The translations under genes and the position numbers were made by a program. A stretch of DNA of 64,000 nucleotides from Pseudoalteromonas rubra. GTDB lineage: Bacteria; Pseudomonadota; Gammaproteobacteria; Enterobacterales; Alteromonadaceae. How positions within the stretch are numbered: the first letter of the stretch is position 1; every line of letters begins with the position of its first letter. Under the pieces are notes generated by a model. It was not told where the DNA came from and did not search any database. It saw only the letters and a list, made by a program, of their open reading frames with translations. Below are positions 1 through 7,612 of this stretch, in pieces. The stretch covers positions 59,833 to 123,832 of the forward strand of contig NZ_AHCD03000031.1 of NCBI RefSeq assembly GCF_000238295.3. The letters are read 5' to 3'.

Positions 1-738
1 TCATCGCGGACTTTGAATGTTTACAAAGCAGTGGATATTCTAACCCTGTGTAATGACTACACCGGTGCCACTGAGTTGTGTACTTTATTCCTGCGCGATA
101 AATACCGTCGTGGATTAAATGGCAAATTATTGTCAAAGTCACGCTTCATGTTTATCAATCAGCATCGTGACCGTTTTGCAGAAACGGTGATTGCTGAGAT
201 GCGTGGTGTCTCTGATGAAAATGGCGACAGTCCATTCTGGCAGTGGCTGGAAGAGCACTTTTTCTCGATGGATTTTCCAACCGCAGATTATCTGACAGGC
301 ATTGGTCAAAAAGTATTCATTGCTGAGTTGATGCCAAAGTACCCGATCTACGTCAACCTGCTTAGCAAAGAAGCGCAGTCTGTGGTCGGTGAAGTACATG
401 ACAACACCCGCCCGGCGATTGAATTACTTAAGAGCGAAGGCTTTACGTTCAATGGCTACGTTGATATTTTCGATGCCGGTCCAACCGTAGAGGCCAAAGT
501 CGACAATATCCGTACCGTGCGTGAAGTGCGCAAGTATACAGTCCGCATTGATGATCAGGTCAAGATCGATGCAGAAGGTTCCCCCGTGATGATAGCTAAT
601 GATAAACTAGCGGGATATCGTGCGACGGCACTGACGTTAGCGCTACCAGAAAAAGCAACGGAAGTTGCCATCCCTGGTGCGGTAGCTAAGGCCCTTCAGA
701 TCGCTGACGGTGATACCGTTAGTATTGCAACTCTTTAA
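1..738 (+). CDS. astA: Arginine N-succinyltransferase, C-terminal part (5' end cut by window edge)
   Basis: Transfers succinyl from succinyl-CoA to arginine, the first step of the AST pathway of arginine breakdown. The reading frame is open to base 1, so the gene begins before the window. About 245 residues are present of a family length near 340. Recognised by family-typical stretches such as NDYTGATELCTLFL, LSKSRFMF, VIAEMRGV, SPFWQWLEEHFFSMDF and GQKVFIAELMPKYPIY. The stop lies 13 bases before the astD ATG, so the two are co-transcribed. A TTG at 13 is only an internal codon. Confidence 0.95.
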   Translation, partial: SSRTLNVYKAVDILTLCNDYTGATELCTLFLRDKYRRGLNGKLLSKSRFMFINQHRDRFAETVIAEMRGVSDENGDSPFWQWLEEHFFSMDFPTADYLTGIGQKVFIAELMPKYPIYVNLLSKEAQSVVGEVHDNTRPAIELLKSEGFTFNGYVDIFDAGPTVEAKVDNIRTVREVRKYTVRIDDQVKIDAEGSPVMIANDKLAGYRATALTLALPEKATEVAIPGAVAKALQIADGDTVSIATL

Positions 739-751
739 TTGGGAAAGAATT

Positions 752-2224
752 ATGACAACACACGCAGCACAGTTTATCAATGGTGAGTGGCGCTTAGGCG
801 AAGGCGCAGCATTTGCGTCGGTAAACCCGGCTAATAACGAAGAGATCTGGCGTGCAAACGCGGCAACCGCAGCGCAAGTTGATAGCGCCGTTAAAGCCGC
901 ACGTGAAGCCTTCTATACCTGGAGCGAGCTGGCGTTTGAAGAGCGTCTTGCTGTGGTTAAGCGTTTTGCTGAGCTACTGAAAGAAAACAGTGAAGCCCTC
1001 GCTGTCGCCATTGCTCAGGAAACAGGTAAGCCATTGTGGGAAACGCGCACTGAAGCGGGTGCCATGGTCGGTAAAATTGCCATTTCTGAAAAAGCCTACC
1101 ACGAGCGTACAGGTGTGGTTGAAAACCCAATGCCAGTGGGGCGCGCTGTTATTCGTCACAAAGCCCATGGTGTGGTTGCCGTTTTTGGCCCTTATAACTT
1201 CCCAGGTCACCTGCCTAACGGCCATATCGTGCCGGCATTGCTTGCAGGTAACACTGTGATCTTCAAGCCATCAGAGCTGACGCCTCATGTTGCAGAGCTG
1301 ACATTGAAACTATGGGAGCAGGCAGGTCTGCCAAACGGCGTGGTTAACCTGGTACAGGGTGAAGTGGAAACGGGTAAAGCATTGGCGTCACACAAAGGCA
1401 TCGATGGCTTGTTCTTCACTGGTTCTTCTCGTACCGGTCACCTGTTGCATGAACAGTATGCCGGTCAGCCTGGAAAAATTCTGGCCTTGGAAATGGGCGG
1501 TAACAACCCACTGATCGTGAAAGATGTCGCAGATACCAAAGCGGCCGTACATGACATCATCCAGTCTGCATTCATTTCAAGTGGTCAGCGTTGTACTTGT
1601 GCGCGCAAACTGTTCCTGCCTGAAGGTGAGCAGGGTGATGTGATCCTGGCGCAACTGCTTAAAGCGACTAAAGCGATTAAGATTGGTAACTATGATGCTG
1701 AAGATCAGCCGTTCATGGGCTCTATGATCTCTAACAATGCCGCTGCTGGTATGGTTGCAGCACAGCAACAGCTGGTTGAGCTTGGTGGTGAGATTCTGCT
1801 TGAGCTGACGCACACAGAAGGCACAGGTTTTGTAACACCTGGTATCATTGAATGTAGCAAAGTGACTGACTTCCCCGATGATGAGCACTTTGGTCCGTTG
1901 CTGAAGGTTTTCCGTTACAACGATTTTGATGCGGCGATTGAAAAGGCCAACGACACCAGCTTTGGTCTGTCTGCCGGTTTACTGGGTGACAATCAGGCGG
2001 ATTACGAGCACTTCCTGCGTCGTAGCCGTGCTGGTATTGTTAACTGGAACCGCCCTATCACTGGTGCTTCGAGTGCAGCTCCGTTTGGTGGTATCGGTGC
2101 ATCTGGTAACCACAGAGCAAGTGCCTACTATGCAGCAGACTACTGTGCATACCCTGTGGCTTCGGTAGAACTGGACAAAGTAACTTTGCCAGGTACCTTG
2201 AGTCCGGGCCTGACAATCGAGTAA
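752..2224 (+). CDS. astD: N-succinylglutamate 5-semialdehyde dehydrogenase
   Basis: NAD-dependent oxidation of succinylglutamate semialdehyde to succinylglutamate, the fourth AST step. It is an aldehyde dehydrogenase of 490 residues (E. coli AstD has 492). The catalytic Glu lies in LEMGGNNPLIV and the nucleophilic Cys in SGQRCTCARK; the cofactor-binding FGPYNFPGHLPNGH and TGSSRTG motifs are present. I chose the ATG at 752 over an upstream in-frame ATG at 710: it has GGGAAAGA just upstream, gives an N-terminus starting at the family's usual place, and does not overlap astA. A rho-independent terminator follows at 2296. Confidence 0.96.
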   Translation: MTTHAAQFINGEWRLGEGAAFASVNPANNEEIWRANAATAAQVDSAVKAAREAFYTWSELAFEERLAVVKRFAELLKENSEALAVAIAQETGKPLWETRTEAGAMVGKIAISEKAYHERTGVVENPMPVGRAVIRHKAHGVVAVFGPYNFPGHLPNGHIVPALLAGNTVIFKPSELTPHVAELTLKLWEQAGLPNGVVNLVQGEVETGKALASHKGIDGLFFTGSSRTGHLLHEQYAGQPGKILALEMGGNNPLIVKDVADTKAAVHDIIQSAFISSGQRCTCARKLFLPEGEQGDVILAQLLKATKAIKIGNYDAEDQPFMGSMISNNAAAGMVAAQQQLVELGGEILLELTHTEGTGFVTPGIIECSKVTDFPDDEHFGPLLKVFRYNDFDAAIEKANDTSFGLSAGLLGDNQADYEHFLRRSRAGIVNWNRPITGASSAAPFGGIGASGNHRASAYYAADYCAYPVASVELDKVTLPGTLSPGLTIE

Positions 2225-2295
2225 AATCCTAAATGGTGAGACTCCCCTTTATTACTAAGGTGGATTACCGTTAGATTCTCACTCTTTAGTATTGG

Positions 2296-2331
2296 AAAAA
2301 GCAGCCTTGCGTAAAACTTGGCTGCTTTTTT
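2296..2331 (+). terminator. Rho-independent terminator after astD
   Basis: The stem AAAGCAGCC / GGCTGCTTT encloses an A-rich loop and runs into a T tract. It ends the ast operon. Confidence 0.85.
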
Positions 2332-2391
2332 GTTGGTCAGCAAATATCAAAAGTAGCAATCAAAACTAGTTTCTGCTTAAATCAATAGGAG

Positions 2392-2760
2392 ATGTCATTG
2401 ATACATTCAGGTGGGCAATATATGGTTTTAGATAAACAAGGATACGATGAGTTAGTCATGTACCTAACGCAACACTTAGCCTTGTTTGAGAAGCCGGGTG
2501 TGGTGAAAGCCAATGCACCTAAGGTGTTGGAGTTAATAGAAGATGTGATTGCTGAGCACGTGATCCGCCTCTGTGAGCAACAGACCGGATTGACGACCGA
2601 ACAACGTAGCCTGATTGTCAGAGAAGTTGACGGCATCGTGTATGATTTGCAGGAAGTACTCTCCAGCGTCACTGAGCAACGCGTAACCGAAGAACAACGA
2701 GAATTTATTGAAGAATTTGCCGGGTTAGTGAAGAACCTGTTCGATAATGCAATTAACTGA
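2392..2760 (+). CDS. Small conserved protein, DUF3802-like
   Basis: 122 residues, acidic, predicted mostly helical, with no signal peptide, membrane span or known catalytic motif. The pattern (YDELVMYLTQHLALFEKP early, LIEDVIAEHVIRLC in the middle, EFIEEFAGLVKNLFD at the end) resembles the DUF3802 family of Vibrio, Shewanella and Pseudoalteromonas. That assignment is from memory of the family, not a search. The ATG at 2392 is preceded by AATAGGAG. It is a single-gene unit between the astD terminator and a hairpin at 2790. Function unknown. Confidence 0.7.
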   Translation: MSLIHSGGQYMVLDKQGYDELVMYLTQHLALFEKPGVVKANAPKVLELIEDVIAEHVIRLCEQQTGLTTEQRSLIVREVDGIVYDLQEVLSSVTEQRVTEEQREFIEEFAGLVKNLFDNAIN

Positions 2761-2789
2761 CGCTGTTTTGGCTGTCAGGAATTAAAGAT

Positions 2790-2811
2790 AACACCGCCTT
2801 ATGGCGGTGTT
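2790..2811 (+). terminator. Hairpin terminator
   Basis: The inverted repeat AACACCGCC / GGCGGTGTT is followed by a weak T-rich run. It separates the DUF3802-like gene from the OsmC-family gene. Confidence 0.7.
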
Positions 2812-2842
2812 ATTAGTTTTAGGAACTAGAGGAATAATAAAC

Positions 2843-3256
2843 ATGCAAGCAAGTGTGAAGTGGGTTGACGGCGATACTTTTATTGGGCGATCTCATTCTG
2901 GTCATAATGTGGTTTTTGATGCTGGTTCTGACAGTGCCGCACCCAGCCCGATGGAAATGGTGTTGATGTCAGCAGGTTGCTGCTCATCGGTGGATGTGGT
3001 GAGTATCCTGAAAAAAGCCAAACAGGATGTCAGTGATGTCACTGTGGAACTCACGGCAGAGCGTGCTGAGAGCGCACCTAGAGTATTTACAAAGATCAAT
3101 CTACACTTTGTAGTAACTGGCAATAATGTGTCTGAAAAGCACCTGGCACGGGCCGTACAATTGTCTGCCGAGAAGTACTGTTCTGTGGCCTTAATGCTTG
3201 AAAAAGCAGTAGAAATTACCCATAGCCATGAGGTGGTTGAAAACAGCGCAAAATAG
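2843..3256 (+). CDS. yhfA: OsmC family protein, YhfA type
   Basis: 137 residues, close in length to E. coli YhfA (134). Diagnostic stretches are SPMEMVLMSAGCCSSVDVVSIL, with the conserved Cys pair region, followed by the C-terminal LSAEKYCSVALMLEKAVEITHS. OsmC-family proteins are thiol-dependent peroxidases, but the YhfA branch has no settled substrate. I start at the ATG at 2843 behind AGAGGAATAATAA; a longer frame from 2801 would run through the terminator hairpin. In enterics yhfA adjoins crp; here it sits before speD. Confidence 0.9.
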   Translation: MQASVKWVDGDTFIGRSHSGHNVVFDAGSDSAAPSPMEMVLMSAGCCSSVDVVSILKKAKQDVSDVTVELTAERAESAPRVFTKINLHFVVTGNNVSEKHLARAVQLSAEKYCSVALMLEKAVEITHSHEVVENSAK

Positions 3257-3342
3257 TGCTTTTTCGAGACGCTATTTTCGTATAAAATCCGCGAACTTTT
3301 ATTTCTGCAGCGCAGATTTTCACGTTTTAAGGTGGGTCTATC

Positions 3343-4146
3343 GTGAACAAGCCCTTTGATAAAATTAAACTCCATGGCTTTAACAACTTAACTAAGAGTT
3401 TAAGCTTTAGTATCTATGATATTTGCTATGCAAAGACCGAGCAGCAGCGAAAAGAATATCTGGAATACATCGATGAACAGTACAGTGCAGATCGTCTGAC
3501 CGACATTCTGCGTGATGTTGTCGATATCATTGGTGCCAATGTACTAAATATTGCGCGTCAGGATTATGACCCTCAGGGGGCGAGTGTCACCATCTTGGTA
3601 TCAGAAGAGCCAGTAGAACAACAGACATTCGACAGCAATGAAGCGCCTGGTCCGTTGCCGGATTCGGTTGTTGCGCACCTGGATAAAAGCCATATCTGTG
3701 TGCACACCTATCCTGAAGCACATCCGCACGATGGCATTTGTACGTTCCGTGCCGATATCGAAGTATCGACCTGTGGCATTATTTCTCCGCTGAAGGCACT
3801 CAACTTCCTGATCCATAAGCTGGAGTCAGATGTTGTGACCATAGATTATCGTGTACGTGGTTTTACTCGTGACGTGAACGGCGTAAAACACTACATAGAT
3901 CATGCGATCCACTCTATCCAGAATTATATGACGGAAGACACCAAAGAGGCGTATCACATGGTGGATGTGAATGTGTATCAGGAAAACCTGTTCCACACTA
4001 AGATGATGCTAAAAGAAACCGATCTGAATACCTATTTATTCGGCATCACAACGGATGATCTGAATACTGAAGAAGAAGAGCAGATCCGTGAGCGTCTGAA
4101 TCGAGAAATACAGGAAGTATTTTACGGTCGCAACCTACCGGAATAA
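3343..4146 (+). CDS. speD: S-adenosylmethionine decarboxylase proenzyme
   Basis: Decarboxylates S-adenosylmethionine to supply aminopropyl groups for spermidine. 267 residues, class 1A (E. coli SpeD 264). The self-cleavage site that creates the pyruvoyl group is Lys115-Ser116 in LDKSHICVHTYPE; the HGFNNLTKSLSF start and FRADIEVSTCG are also typical. The start is GTG at 3343 with AAGGTGG upstream. No speE is adjacent, so the aminopropyltransferase must be elsewhere. The gene is convergent with the TonB receptor across a shared terminator. Confidence 0.96.
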   Translation: MNKPFDKIKLHGFNNLTKSLSFSIYDICYAKTEQQRKEYLEYIDEQYSADRLTDILRDVVDIIGANVLNIARQDYDPQGASVTILVSEEPVEQQTFDSNEAPGPLPDSVVAHLDKSHICVHTYPEAHPHDGICTFRADIEVSTCGIISPLKALNFLIHKLESDVVTIDYRVRGFTRDVNGVKHYIDHAIHSIQNYMTEDTKEAYHMVDVNVYQENLFHTKMMLKETDLNTYLFGITTDDLNTEEEEQIRERLNREIQEVFYGRNLPE

Positions 4147-4172
4147 TGACTTGATATTATTCGTTTGGAATA

Positions 4173-4203
4173 TAAAAAAGGCGCTCATCGAGCGCCTTTT
4201 TTA
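4173..4203. terminator. Bidirectional terminator between speD and the TonB receptor gene
   Basis: The 7-bp stem GGCGCTC / GAGCGCC with a 3-base loop is flanked by an A run on the left and a T run on the right. It can therefore end both convergent transcripts. Confidence 0.88.
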
Positions 4204-4209
4204 TTAGGC

Positions 4210-6303
4210 TTACAGATCGTATGTGAATGTCAGGCCAAATACCCGAGGCTCACCATACTGAACATAGTTTCTCGTCGTGTAGCCATCACGTGGATCATTA
4301 CCAAAGTAAAACCCTCTGACGGGCACGTCACGATCGGCCAGATTACGTCCCCAGGCAGTCAATGACCATTGTTCACCGTAATAACTCACACTGGCATTGA
4401 TCAGATTTTGGCTCGGAGCCTGCTCATTGTGGCTGTCCGAGAAGAAATAATCATCTTTCCCTTCCAGGCCCAGTGTGACCACCAGGTTTTCCAGAATGCT
4501 GTAGTCTGCTGCGAACGCATATTGATATTTGGGTGCCTGTGCTTGCTCACGGCCGTCGACGTTATCACCTGATGTGGTGATAAAGTCTTCAATTTTAGTG
4601 TCCAGATAACCCAGACTGTAGTTTAGCGTCAGCCTATCTGTGATGAGACGCTGGCCTTCGATTTCCAGACCGTAGTTTTCACCTTTACCTGCATTACTGA
4701 TAAAGCCCGCAAATTGCACACCATCAATTTGCCATTGTTTAAGCTGCATGTCTTCGCGTTCCATATAGAAGGCGGTGACGGCAAGTGTGTGCTTTTTATC
4801 TTCAGATTGGCCTTTCACACCGAATTCAGCATTCCACAGGTACTCGGGTTCAAAAGAGAACGCTGAAGCGGGGATATTGAACCCTTCATCTTTCGCTTTT
4901 GCCAGTGCTTCACCATTGGCACCACCGACTTTATAGCCGCGGCTCAGGCTGGTGTAAACCATGGTACGTGGCACCACCTGATACTCCAGAGCCAGCTTAC
5001 CACCCATCATAGTCTCATCCTGATCTATGGTGAAGCCGTTAGTATCTATGTATTCACTGTCATAGCGCTCAACTCGTAGCCCGGTGATCAAGCGGGTCTG
5101 TTCATTCAGGTGCGTGACTTTTTGGCCAAATAGCGCCTGGCTGGATACATCATAGCTGGAGCGAAAATCATTGTTTAGCCAGGTATATTGACGAGTCAGG
5201 TCAACGTCACGACGCTGTGCGTAGGCACCCACAACCCAGTCGCCTTGTTTGTCTTTGAGTTTTACTTCCAGACTGCCGCGTTCATGATCGCGCAGGTACT
5301 TGTCGAAGCTGACATAGTGATCTGGGTGTAATCCGGCGGCGCACAGCTGAGGTTGGGTTGCGTCATGGCAAGTCCAATCCTCATCGTAGCTATACTCAGT
5401 ATCTGCTTGTAATCCTGTCCCCTGAACTTCTACATCAAAGGTGCTCAGACCCGTATACAGTGTACTGAGTGCAAAGGCATCACTGTTTTGCGTGTCTTTA
5501 CCTGGCTGGTTGGCTACGCTATTACGCGTATTATCCAAAGTGAATCCATCGTAGCCGTTGTCAATATCAATGTGGTGCACAGCCAGATTTACAGCCAGTG
5601 TGTCTGTAAGCTGGCTGTTCAGTTTCAAACGTGCCAGTCGTTCCTGTTGGTCCTGAGTCGGCTTATTCAGATACAGGTTATCGACATATCCGTCTGAGCC
5701 TCGCTGATACAGACTGACACGAGCGGCCGTGTTGTCTGTTAATCCGGTACCCGCAGCCAGACCCGCTTCATAGCTGTTATAATTTCCTGCGCCGACGCGC
5801 AGTTTAAGGGCTGTATCTTGAGTGGGGGCATGAGATTGAAGATCGATGATGCCGCCCATCGCATCGGCGCCAAAGCGGGTGCCCTGAGGCCCACGATATA
5901 GGGTGACCTGATCAATATCGAATAGCAGCGCGCTGCCACCCAGGCCTGAGTAATTAATACCATCGACCAGCATACCAACACTGGGGGTGATTGGGTCGAC
6001 AAACTGAGAGCGCAGGCCCACTCCGCGGATCTGTACAAAGCGGCCGCGTGATGCCCCTGCGGTAAAGTTAACATTGGCTGTGCTGTTCAGCAGCTCATCG
6101 AGGTAACTGGCACCGCGGTGGGTCATTTCTACTTCACCCATCACGCTTGCACTGGCACTCAGTGTTTGCAGAGATTCTGTTTGAAAGTCGCCGGTGACTT
6201 CAATGGTTTCAAGGGGCGTGGCTGTGCGTGATTCGTCAGCCACGGCTTGGTATGACAGGGCAGCCAACAGGCTGGTGCTAAGCAGAGAAAGTTTAAGCTT
6301 CAT
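4210..6303 (-). CDS. TonB-dependent outer-membrane receptor
   Basis: 697 residues. Residues 1 to about 22 form a signal peptide ending AVADES. The plug domain (about 35-160) includes ETIEVTG, RGRFVQIRGVGLRSQF, MLVDGINYSG and LYRGPQGTRFGADAMGG. The rest is a β-barrel of alternating strands ending in FTYDL, as expected for BAM insertion. It imports an iron chelate or other large ligand using TonB/ExbBD energy. The substrate cannot be read from sequence, and no transporter or regulator adjoins it. It is divergent from the thioesterase gene across about 105 bp. Confidence 0.93.
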   Translation of the reverse strand: MKLKLSLLSTSLLAALSYQAVADESRTATPLETIEVTGDFQTESLQTLSASASVMGEVEMTHRGASYLDELLNSTANVNFTAGASRGRFVQIRGVGLRSQFVDPITPSVGMLVDGINYSGLGGSALLFDIDQVTLYRGPQGTRFGADAMGGIIDLQSHAPTQDTALKLRVGAGNYNSYEAGLAAGTGLTDNTAARVSLYQRGSDGYVDNLYLNKPTQDQQERLARLKLNSQLTDTLAVNLAVHHIDIDNGYDGFTLDNTRNSVANQPGKDTQNSDAFALSTLYTGLSTFDVEVQGTGLQADTEYSYDEDWTCHDATQPQLCAAGLHPDHYVSFDKYLRDHERGSLEVKLKDKQGDWVVGAYAQRRDVDLTRQYTWLNNDFRSSYDVSSQALFGQKVTHLNEQTRLITGLRVERYDSEYIDTNGFTIDQDETMMGGKLALEYQVVPRTMVYTSLSRGYKVGGANGEALAKAKDEGFNIPASAFSFEPEYLWNAEFGVKGQSEDKKHTLAVTAFYMEREDMQLKQWQIDGVQFAGFISNAGKGENYGLEIEGQRLITDRLTLNYSLGYLDTKIEDFITTSGDNVDGREQAQAPKYQYAFAADYSILENLVVTLGLEGKDDYFFSDSHNEQAPSQNLINASVSYYGEQWSLTAWGRNLADRDVPVRGFYFGNDPRDGYTTRNYVQYGEPRVFGLTFTYDL

Positions 6304-6408
6304 GTCTTATCTTGTTCCATTTTTGATTGCGCACAGTGTAGCAAAAGCCCGACCAGTTAACAGTTAATATGTGTTATAAATTCGGCAACTTAGTGAAGAG
6401 GAAAAGCC

Positions 6409-6798
6409 ATGACATTTAAGCTTGATTTCAAAGTCAGGGATTACGAATGTGACTTACAGGGCATTGTGAATAACAGTGTTTATTTTAATTATCTGGAACA
6501 TGCCAGGCATGAATTTTTGATAGCTAATGGCATCGATTTCGCTGCGCTGGCTGAACAAAAAATCAACCTGGTGGTGATCCGCTCTGAAATGAATTATAAA
6601 GACTCGTTGAAGCCAGGTGATGCTTTTTACGTTGAAGTTGAAACTCTGCGCATCAGTAAACTGAAGTTTGCGTTTGTTCAGCGCATTATCCGTGCCCAGG
6701 ATGATAAACTCATGCTGGATGCCGTTGTCACTGGCACATCGGTGAATGAACGTGGGCGTCCGTTCCTACCTCAGGAAATTGATCAGCTTTTCGGCTGA
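6409..6798 (+). CDS. Acyl-CoA thioesterase, 4HBT hotdog family
   Basis: 129 residues, one hotdog domain. The N-terminal motif YECDLQGIVNN matches the YbgC/4-hydroxybenzoyl-CoA thioesterase active site, with Asp15 as the probable catalytic acid. The NYLEHARHEFL helix follows. It probably hydrolyses a short or aromatic acyl-CoA in the cytoplasm; the true substrate is unknown. The ATG at 6409 has GAAGAGGAAAAG upstream. It is not next to tol-pal, so it is not positional ybgC. Two hairpins follow the stop. Confidence 0.88.
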   Translation: MTFKLDFKVRDYECDLQGIVNNSVYFNYLEHARHEFLIANGIDFAALAEQKINLVVIRSEMNYKDSLKPGDAFYVEVETLRISKLKFAFVQRIIRAQDDKLMLDAVVTGTSVNERGRPFLPQEIDQLFG

Positions 6799-6805
6799 TT
6801 TTTTT
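6782..6805 (+). terminator. Terminator overlapping the thioesterase stop codon
   Basis: The stem ATCAGC / GCTGAT with a TTTTCG loop runs straight into seven T residues. The TGA stop lies inside the 3' arm. Confidence 0.7.
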
Positions 6806-6808
6806 ACT

Positions 6809-6844
6809 AAAAAGGCAGAAAATTACAGATTTTTACTGCCTTTT
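6809..6844 (+). terminator. Second hairpin after the thioesterase gene
   Basis: AAAAGGCAG pairs with CTGCCTTTT across a loop of about 17 bases. It has A and T flanks and could terminate in either direction. Confidence 0.6.
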
Positions 6845-6896
6845 CCATACCGCCTGACGTTATAATATTAATCATATTTTAAGCAGTTGGTTTACC

Positions 6897-7316
6897 ATGA
6901 AAATTTCCATTCTTTTATGCCTAATGTGCGTAATATTGATGGCATGTTCCAGTACAGGGAAGGTAACCAGGGAACAGCTTAAGCACTCTCACTGGCAGTT
7001 AACTCAGGTTGATGGGCGCAGTGTTGCAGATGCTACTGCCATCGAAATCGAATTTCTTGATGCTTTACAGGTGGTTGGATTCTCGGGTTGTAATCGGTTT
7101 TTTGCTGAGGGCAATATAGAGTCTGATGTGCTCAAATTGGCTCAGTTAGGCATGACTCGCAAGTCGTGTGGCGATGAGCTGGATGCACAGGAAATGCAGT
7201 TTCTGGAGATGTTACAGCAGGGCGTGACCGTGACCATCCAGAATCGCAAGCTACACCTGCAAGGCCAGAAGACCTGGCAATTTAAAGCGCTGGACGCAGA
7301 GTCTTTGACTAACTAG
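6897..7316 (+). CDS. META-domain lipoprotein, HslJ-like
   Basis: 139 residues. The signal sequence ends in a lipobox LMAC with the lipidated Cys17, followed by SST, so outer-membrane sorting is likely. Residues about 30-130 form a META/HslJ domain: HWQLTQVDG, then FSGCNRFFAEG, then LAQLGMTRKSCG, with the two conserved domain cysteines that usually form a disulfide. In enterics HslJ is a heat-inducible protein tied to novobiocin resistance; the biochemical role is unknown. The gene stands alone upstream of the TPP riboswitch. Confidence 0.9.
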   Translation: MKISILLCLMCVILMACSSTGKVTREQLKHSHWQLTQVDGRSVADATAIEIEFLDALQVVGFSGCNRFFAEGNIESDVLKLAQLGMTRKSCGDELDAQEMQFLEMLQQGVTVTIQNRKLHLQGQKTWQFKALDAESLTN

Positions 7317-7349
7317 GCGCGATTCAGTACACTTTTTCACAGTTCGTTA

Positions 7350-7434
7350 CTTGTCGGAGTGCCCATCTGGGCTGAGATCGCAGTATTGCGGGATCCGTGG
7401 ACCTGATCAGGTTAATGCCTGCGTAGGGAACAAG
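7350..7434 (+). promoter_or_regulatory. TPP riboswitch (THI element)
   Basis: The conserved core is visible in order: CGGAGTGCCC, then GGGCTGAGAT, then ACCTGATCAGGTTAATGCCTGCGTAGGGAACAAG in pieces. The ends CTTGT and ACAAG form P1. TPP binding is expected to shut down the thi operon downstream. The distance to the thiC start (about 180 bases) leaves room for an expression platform. Confidence 0.95.
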
Positions 7435-7612
7435 CTACCTAAGTTGGTATATCGTAAGATATCTAGGTTGCCAGCCATGTTGTGCCTGTGCCAACATGCT
7501 CCACTGAATGAAATCAGCACACAGTGTTTACTGCTGTGAGTTTGGTTTGGACCCTTCTCGCTCCCTTTGTGGAGTTCTGACAAGACACCTTAACTTAATA
7601 ATGAGGCATGTC
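7435..7612 (+). promoter_or_regulatory. thiC leader between the riboswitch aptamer and the start codon
   Basis: Contains a hairpin with outer arms ACCTA / TAGGT and inner arms ATATC / GATAT around 7437-7472. This could be part of the expression platform. No protein-coding signal is seen. The thiC Shine-Dalgarno TGAGG lies at 7602-7606. Confidence 0.5.

Noticed and set aside
2902..3375. 157-codon minus-strand frame opposite the OsmC-family gene and speD start
   Set aside because: Shadow of two well-identified plus-strand genes.
7351..7539. 62-codon open frame over the TPP riboswitch
   Set aside because: The bases are explained by the conserved aptamer, and there is no ribosome site.
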